NCBI GenBank assembly: GCA_019285715.1
Contig: CP079108.1
Span: 620,001-684,000, forward strand
Reading direction: 5' to 3'
Length of the DNA stretch: 64,000 nucleotides
Origin: Sphingosinicellaceae bacterium
GTDB taxonomy: Bacteria; Pseudomonadota; Alphaproteobacteria; Sphingomonadales; Sphingomonadaceae
In this document: positions 58,819 through 64,000 of the stretch, one piece after another
How positions within the stretch are numbered: the first letter of the stretch is position 1
How the letters are laid out: every line of letters begins with the position of its first letter
Notes under the pieces: model-generated
What the model was told of the DNA's origin: nothing
The model's database searches: none
The model's input: only the letters and a program-made list of their open reading frames with translations
Made by a program: the position numbers and the translations under genes

Positions 58819-60900
58819 CTACCGCGCCACCCGCACCCCGATCGTCAGCGTCCGCGGCGTGCCCCGGTCGACGATTCCCGTGGTCGACACCCCCGAGGCG
58901 ATCAGTGTGTTGGTCAGATTCTCGCCGCGCAGGGTCGCGAACACGCCGCGCGCCAGTGGGACCTCGACCATCGCGTCGAGGGTCGCGGCGTCGCCGAGCA
59001 GGCGGACGCCGAGGTCGTCCTCGGTCTGGCCGCTGACGTAGCGCCCGGTCACCGCCGCGCGGAAGCCGGCAGCCGGAGCCCATCCCAGCGTCGCGCTGGC
59101 CTGGTGGGTCGGGGTCTGGGCGGGGCGCAGGCCGTCGAGCGCGGCAGCGATGCCGGACGCTTCCACCCGCGCGTGGGTGTAGGCGTAGCTCGCGTCGAGG
59201 CGCCAGTCCTTCAATGCCAGGTGCGCCTCCGCCTCGATGCCGCGCGCGACGATGGCGTCGAGGTTCTGGCGCTGGCGGTACAGTCCGCCCGCCGCGACGA
59301 AGCCGACCTCCGGAAATACGCCAGGCCCGCTGCCGATGGTGACGTTGCCGATGGCGTTCTCGAGCCGGTTGATGAAACCGGTGACGCCGAAGCGCAGCGT
59401 TGCGAGCGGGCGGAAGTCGGCGCCGATCTCGACGCCCTTCAGCCGCTCGGGCTTGAGGTCGGCGTTGCTGCCGGTGGCGTCGGCACCGACGCGGAAGGGG
59501 CGATACAGCTCGTTCAGCGTCGGCAGCCGGTAGCTTAGGTAGGCGGCGGTGCGGAGCTTGAGTGCGTCCGTCACGTCGTAGGCGATGCCGCCGCGCCCGG
59601 TCGGCTGCCATTTCGTGCGGTTGGCGGGGTGATCGTTGATGGTCGGCTGGAAGGTCTGCGCGTCGACCTCCTCGAGGAAGCCGTCGGCGATGCGCCAGCG
59701 GTCGATGCGGCCGCCGGCGGTCAGCGTCAGCCGGTCTAGCGGGGTCGCGCTGGCCTCGGCATAGCCGCCGAAGACGGTGTTGTGGCCGCCGCCCTGCCTG
59801 AGCCGGGTGAAGCGGCCGAGCAGGTAGCGCGACTGCTCCTCGGTGCGCCCGACCTCGTTGCGGACGTCGACCCCGAAGCGCAGCTCCAGCCCGTCGCCCG
59901 TCGGTGGCCGGACCTCGAGCTTGCCGCCGAGGCCGGTCGCTGGGGTGTTGTACTGGTTGAGCGACGGCGTCGCGACGGTGCGGGTCGGATCGAGCGCAAC
60001 GACGGTGTTGGAGAAGGTCTGCGACTGCAGATAGGCCAGCGCCTCCCACTTCCAGCTGCCGTCGCCGAGCAGCCGCACGCTGGTACTGGCACCCTTGATG
60101 TCGGTCGCGTTGCCTTCGATGCCGCGCACCCGCTTGTCCTGGAAGGCGAGTCCGTTGACGAGCAGCTGGACATCGTCGGTCAAAGGCGCCGCGATGTGGA
60201 AGCCGAGACTGCCCTGCCGGTAGCGCGCCGGAATGTCGGCGGGGCCGCGCTGGCCTTCGGGGATGATGATGTAGCCGTCGCCCTGGTCGTAGCGTCCGAA
60301 CAGCGATGCGCTGCCGGCCCCGAGCTGGGCGCTGGCGACGGCGTTCGCCGACAGGCTGTTGCGGCTGCCGTAGTCGACCTCGCCCTGGAAGTGGGGCAGG
60401 GTCGCGGCGTCGGCGCTCTGCAGCTCGATCGTGCCCGCCAGCGCGCCGGTGCCGAACGCGCCCGCTCCGGCACCGCGCGTCACACGGACCGCGCCGAGCC
60501 GCTCGGGGGCGATCGCGAACCACGGGATGTAGCCCGCAAACGGATCCGCGACCGGCGCGCCGTCGAGCAGCACCAGCGCGCGGGATGAGGCATTGCCGCC
60601 GAGGGCGCGCAGGGTCGCGCCCTGGCTGGTCGGGTTGGCGGTGCGGCTGTCGGTGCGGCGGAACTGCTGGAAGCCGGCGACATCGCGGAGCACGTCCTCG
60701 ATGCGGTTCGAGGCGGTGCCGGTCAGCCGGTCGTGATCGATGACGACGATGTCGTAGGCGGCGTCACCCTTTGCCGCGGGCAGCCCGGTGACGACGATGT
60801 CGGCGCGGTCGGCAGCGGCGGCATCGTCCGCGGCCATTGCGGGTCCGGCAGCCAGCGCGGCGGCGCAGCAGAGCAGGGCGTGGCGCAGCGTGATGTTCAT
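58819..60900 (-). CDS. TonB-dependent outer-membrane receptor
   Basis: This is a 693-residue receptor. A signal peptide (ALLCCAAALAAGPAMAADD) is followed by a possible TonB box region DIVVTGLPAAKG, a plug (NRIEDVLRDVAGFQQFRRTD, RALVLLDGAPVADPFAGYIP) and a barrel ending RTLTIGVRVAR. The C-terminus ends VAR instead of the usual Phe or Trp. No uptake genes lie next to it, so the ligand cannot be named. The start at 60900 is fixed by the signal peptide. Confidence 0.85.
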   Translation of the reverse strand: MNITLRHALLCCAAALAAGPAMAADDAAAADRADIVVTGLPAAKGDAAYDIVVIDHDRLTGTASNRIEDVLRDVAGFQQFRRTDSRTANPTSQGATLRALGGNASSRALVLLDGAPVADPFAGYIPWFAIAPERLGAVRVTRGAGAGAFGTGALAGTIELQSADAATLPHFQGEVDYGSRNSLSANAVASAQLGAGSASLFGRYDQGDGYIIIPEGQRGPADIPARYRQGSLGFHIAAPLTDDVQLLVNGLAFQDKRVRGIEGNATDIKGASTSVRLLGDGSWKWEALAYLQSQTFSNTVVALDPTRTVATPSLNQYNTPATGLGGKLEVRPPTGDGLELRFGVDVRNEVGRTEEQSRYLLGRFTRLRQGGGHNTVFGGYAEASATPLDRLTLTAGGRIDRWRIADGFLEEVDAQTFQPTINDHPANRTKWQPTGRGGIAYDVTDALKLRTAAYLSYRLPTLNELYRPFRVGADATGSNADLKPERLKGVEIGADFRPLATLRFGVTGFINRLENAIGNVTIGSGPGVFPEVGFVAAGGLYRQRQNLDAIVARGIEAEAHLALKDWRLDASYAYTHARVEASGIAAALDGLRPAQTPTHQASATLGWAPAAGFRAAVTGRYVSGQTEDDLGVRLLGDAATLDAMVEVPLARGVFATLRGENLTNTLIASGVSTTGIVDRGTPRTLTIGVRVAR

Positions 60901-60979
60901 CCGGCAGCGCCTGCCATTCCGGGCCGCCGCCGTCCACGGCACCAAAGGTCGCCCGCGAATTTTGTCGAGGACGTGTGGC

Positions 60980-61927
60980 TCAGTCGCCCGCGCGCCAGAC
61001 CTCGGCCCCGAGCGCGAGGATGAAGTCATAGTCGATCCACACGCCGCGCCCGACATCGTGCCAGCCGGGCGCGATGCCGAGCTCGTCGAGGAACGGCTGG
61101 CTGGCGAACGACGTCACCTGCGCGCGGTAGTGATCGTCGGTGAGGCCGGCGCCGCGCAGCGTAACGACCCTCGCCTCGGCCTCGATGATCCCCTGGTAGC
61201 AGGCGGTCATCGGGTCGGCGGCGTCGGGGAACTGCTTGAGGAACGCCATGGTCATCGCGCCCATGCCGATCGCGGCCTGCAGCTTCCCGGCGATGCTGGC
61301 GAAGCTTTCGGTCAGGCGCTCGCCGACAAGGGCTGCGAAATGCTCGAGCGTGGCGACGACGCCGGGTGCTGCGGGCGGCGCGGCGATCGGCTCGACGCCG
61401 ATCATCGGGGCCCAGCGGGTGCAGCTCGTGGGCGCGAACGGGTCGAGCACGAAGCCTTCGACCTTGAAGCTGCGCGGCCCGGCGGGGTTGCTGCCGAGCG
61501 GGCTGAAATCGCAGCGCGCCATCTGCTTGGGAAAGCCCCAGACCTCGCGCCCGCTCGCCATCGCCGGGCCGTTGTCGACGAACAGATAGACCGGGATCCA
61601 GCGGATCGCGAACAGCCCGCCATCGACGCGGTGGGCCATGACCCAGAGCGTGACGTCGATCTCGCTGCTGTAGCCGTGGCCATTCTCGACGCTGTCGACG
61701 GCATAGAGCTTGGGGATTTCGGCGAAGCTGAGGAAGACCTTGTCGCCGATCGCCTCGTAGCGGACCTGGCCACCGGACGGCGCATCGAAGGTCTTGTCGA
61801 GCAGCGCCTGCACCTTGCCGCGGTCGGCATCGAGGCAAAAGCTGTGCAGCACGACGTTGAGCAGGTGCACCGGGCCGAGCGCATCGATGCGGTTCCCGGT
61901 GATCACCAGCGGCGGCAGTACGGCCAT
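60980..61927 (-). CDS. Acetoacetate decarboxylase-like protein
   Basis: This 315-residue protein belongs to the acetoacetate decarboxylase superfamily. The active-site region GREVWGFPKQMARCDF carries the Schiff-base Lys, but the neighbouring second Lys, which lowers its pKa in the classical enzyme, is Gln here. Several superfamily members with changes at the active site have other reactions, for example aldolase-dehydratase chemistry. Function is therefore uncertain. The ATG lies one base after the stop of the upstream regulator gene, so the two are likely translated from one message. Confidence 0.75.
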   Translation of the reverse strand: MAVLPPLVITGNRIDALGPVHLLNVVLHSFCLDADRGKVQALLDKTFDAPSGGQVRYEAIGDKVFLSFAEIPKLYAVDSVENGHGYSSEIDVTLWVMAHRVDGGLFAIRWIPVYLFVDNGPAMASGREVWGFPKQMARCDFSPLGSNPAGPRSFKVEGFVLDPFAPTSCTRWAPMIGVEPIAAPPAAPGVVATLEHFAALVGERLTESFASIAGKLQAAIGMGAMTMAFLKQFPDAADPMTACYQGIIEAEARVVTLRGAGLTDDHYRAQVTSFASQPFLDELGIAPGWHDVGRGVWIDYDFILALGAEVWRAGD

Positions 61928-61928
61928 C

Positions 61929-64000
61929 TCAGTCTCCCCTCGTGGTCACCGGTAGCGCCGGCACGCTGACCGCCCCGCAGGCGGCGGCGAGCTCGGCGGC
62001 GCGGGCGGCGTCTGCCGACCGGGCGCCCGCGGTCGACGACGGCAGCGTCGCCAGCGCGCCGTGGAGGCGGGCGGCGTCATAGGGCATCGCCATCGACCGC
62101 GCTGCGGTCAGCCCTTTGCGCCACATCGCCTCCGCCCGGCGGTGCTTGCCACCGAGCGCCGCAAGTTGCCCGCCGTGCAGCGCCGCGAGCGGGCGCGTGG
62201 TGGGGAAGATCGCGGCATAGCGCTTGAGCAATTTCTGCGCGGCAAGAGCGTTCGCGCGGTTGGCAGCACTGCCGTCGTGCGCGAGCAGGCCGTTCATGAT
62301 CTCGGCGAGCCCGGCGAAGGCATCGCCGCTCGCCATCTGCATCGGGGCGGCCTGCGCCTGCGCGAGCAGCCCGGCGGCGAGCGGCGCGACGTCGTCGATG
62401 CGGCCCTGCCTGAGCAGCGCGACGCCGTGCAGGCAATCCGCGATCAGCACCGCCTGCACCTCGGCAATTCGCCCCGCCATGACGTGGCTGCGGTTGAAGC
62501 GCGCCTCGGCCTCGTCAAGGTGGCCCTCGTACAGCGCGATGCGGCCCAGTGAGAGCTCGGACCAGTCGATGAACTTGTCGTCGGAACGCGCCACGCCGAG
62601 CGCCCCCAGCGCCTCGAAGGTCGTCTTCATGCCGCGGAAATCGCTCGACCATTGCTGCGCGATGCCGATGTTGACGAGGGTCAGCCCCTGGTCGCGGGTG
62701 CTCTGGTAGCGCGCGTCGAGACCCTGCGCCTCGCGCGCCAGCTGGTGGACCTCGGCCCAGCGTCCCAGAGACACGGCAAGGAACATCTTGCTGAACAGGA
62801 TGCGGTAGAGGCCGCGGTAGTTCTGCTTGCGCTCGCAGTCCGCAAGGGCGCGGTTGCCGAGGAAGCGGGCGACGCCTTCGAGACGGCTCAGCCCGGCGAC
62901 ATAGCCGAGCATGCCATAGGGCTCGGCCGAGATCGACAGGTCGCCGCTGGCCTCGGCGCTGCGGGCCGCGAACAACGCGCAGGCCACCGCCGGCAACGTG
63001 CCCTGCAGGTTGAAGAAGCAGTCGGACAGGCGCTGGGCAGCCTCGCAGCGCAGGCGGTTGCGGGCGCGGTGGCGGGTCGAGCGGCGGCGGCGCGCATAGA
63101 GTGTCGGCAGCGCGATCGTCAGGGTTAGGCCCGCCGCCTCGCGCGCCGCCATCAACGCCCAGCCGAGCTGGTGCTTCGGCTTGCCGCTCCACAATCCGTC
63201 GAGGCTGGCGATCGCCGGGGCGACCGCCTTGTGGTGGTCGGACAGCATGATGTGGGCGTTGGAGACGTCGAGATGGAGCTGGGCACGGCGCAACGGTTCG
63301 GCGACGGCGCGGTCGGTGTCGTCGGTGGCAATCGCCAGCGCGGTCTCGAAATGTCCGAGCGCGGCGGCATAGGCACCGGCGCGGTTGGCGTCGCTGCCAG
63401 CCCGGCGCAGGGGCCGCATCGCGCGCTCGGGGACGCCCGCCCTGATCCAGTGATACGCGATCTGGGCGCTGGCGGCGCGGACCACGACGGCGGGCTGGGC
63501 CTCCAGATACTCGACCGCCTTGCGGTGCAGGTCGGTGCGGGTGCGCTCGGGCAACGAGCCGTAGACGATCTCGCCGACCATCGCGTGGCCGAAGCGCCAG
63601 ACCGGGCGCTCGTCCTGCCAGTCGGCGACCAGCAGCCCCTCGTCGACGAGGCCCGCAAGCTCGCCGTCGAGGGCGTCGGCGGCGACCGGCACTCCAAGCG
63701 CGACCAGCATCGCCATGTCGAACTGTCCGCCGATGACGCTCGCCGCCTTGAGGATGCCGAGGCGACCGAACGGCTGCGCGCCGAGCCGAGCGGCGGCGGC
63801 ATCCTCGATCGTCTGGGGCAGGTCGAGTTCGAGCAGGCGCGCCTCGACGTCGCGCCACGCGCCCGGCGTTGCCAGACCCGCACCGACCAGCTCGGGGGGC
63901 AGGGCGCTCAACAGCTCGCGCGAGAACAACGGATTGCCCCGGGCGCGGGCTTGGACCCAGTCGACCAGCGGGTGGAGGTCGTCGATCGGACCGAGTAGCC
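61929..64000 (-). CDS. Large ATPase/TPR regulatory protein, C-terminal part (runs off the window)
   Basis: 690 codons are visible, running from the right edge to the stop at 61929. At the edge, HPLVDWVQARARGNPLFSRE matches the end of AAA_16-type NTPase domains found in LuxR-family regulators and in class III cyclases with ATPase modules. A winged-helix-like stretch (LKAASVIGGQFDMAMLVALG, WRFGHAMVGEIVYGSLPERT) follows, then about 450 residues of TPR-like helices. No LuxR DNA-binding domain is at the C-terminus, which favours an N-terminal cyclase or kinase domain outside the window. It precedes the acetoacetate-decarboxylase-like gene by one base. Confidence 0.7.
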   Translation of the reverse strand, partial: LLGPIDDLHPLVDWVQARARGNPLFSRELLSALPPELVGAGLATPGAWRDVEARLLELDLPQTIEDAAAARLGAQPFGRLGILKAASVIGGQFDMAMLVALGVPVAADALDGELAGLVDEGLLVADWQDERPVWRFGHAMVGEIVYGSLPERTRTDLHRKAVEYLEAQPAVVVRAASAQIAYHWIRAGVPERAMRPLRRAGSDANRAGAYAAALGHFETALAIATDDTDRAVAEPLRRAQLHLDVSNAHIMLSDHHKAVAPAIASLDGLWSGKPKHQLGWALMAAREAAGLTLTIALPTLYARRRRSTRHRARNRLRCEAAQRLSDCFFNLQGTLPAVACALFAARSAEASGDLSISAEPYGMLGYVAGLSRLEGVARFLGNRALADCERKQNYRGLYRILFSKMFLAVSLGRWAEVHQLAREAQGLDARYQSTRDQGLTLVNIGIAQQWSSDFRGMKTTFEALGALGVARSDDKFIDWSELSLGRIALYEGHLDEAEARFNRSHVMAGRIAEVQAVLIADCLHGVALLRQGRIDDVAPLAAGLLAQAQAAPMQMASGDAFAGLAEIMNGLLAHDGSAANRANALAAQKLLKRYAAIFPTTRPLAALHGGQLAALGGKHRRAEAMWRKGLTAARSMAMPYDAARLHGALATLPSSTAGARSADAARAAELAAACGAVSVPALPVTTRGD

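Overview
This 64 kb window is GC-rich, gene-dense chromosome of an alphaproteobacterium, most likely a member of the Sphingomonadales. The assignment is inferred from gene content and order, not from a marker phylogeny. It rests on the dgt-argS-SPOR-nagZ-scpA-scpB block, the zwf-pgl-edd-glk Entner-Doudoroff operon, the DUF3035 lipoprotein behind lspA, a FAT-GUY-like response regulator, and several TonB-dependent outer-membrane proteins. No rRNA, tRNA, CRISPR array, transposase or prophage gene was found.

Layout. 1-6.5 kb is a mixed metabolic region: the start of a probable class A beta-lactamase running off the left edge, a dienoyl-CoA-reductase-like SDR, a TusA-like protein, a single-domain response regulator with a possible general-stress (EcfG) promoter, a thiolase, a peptide-type binding lipoprotein and a cysteine synthase. 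6.5-24.8 kb is an uninterrupted division and cell-wall (dcw) cluster: mraZ, rsmH, ftsL, ftsI, murE, murF, mraY, murD, ftsW, murG, murC, murB, ddl, ftsQ, ftsA, ftsZ. Almost every gene overlaps the next by four bases. Its leader holds four CCCA boxes at exact 10-bp spacing (a probable MraZ operator) and two DnaA-box-like sequences.

25-34.1 kb carries a CoA-transferase/racemase, a retropepsin-like protein, dgt, an unknown small membrane protein, argS, a SPOR-domain protein, nagZ, scpA and scpB (peptidoglycan recycling and chromosome condensation). 34.2-45.7 kb carries a PfkB kinase, thyA-folA (thymidylate cycle), a membrane dipeptidase, ribF, ileS, lspA, a lipoprotein and glnD. 45.8-50.7 kb on the minus strand is a vitamin B12 uptake operon (btuB, btuF, btuC, btuD) behind a clear cobalamin riboswitch. 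50.7-53.6 kb is a two-unit M16 peptidase. 53.8-58.6 kb is the zwf-pgl-edd-glk operon. The right end holds another TonB-dependent receptor, an acetoacetate-decarboxylase-like protein and the C-terminal two thousand bases of a large ATPase/TPR regulator.

The most unusual structure is a family of GC-rich palindromic elements of about 140-150 bp that sit inside the reading frames of essential genes. One straddles the murC/murB overlap and supplies the end of MurC and the start of MurB. One is inserted in frame in the middle of ileS (about 55 extra residues). A related one forms the N-terminus of ScpA. The peptides read from the arms are the same in different genes (PSPL.GEGQVA from the left arm, [16 protein letters not shown] from the right arm), so the reading frame is conserved. 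This resembles the Rickettsia palindromic elements. A second, intergenic family of long hairpins (eight copies) lies mostly just behind stop codons.
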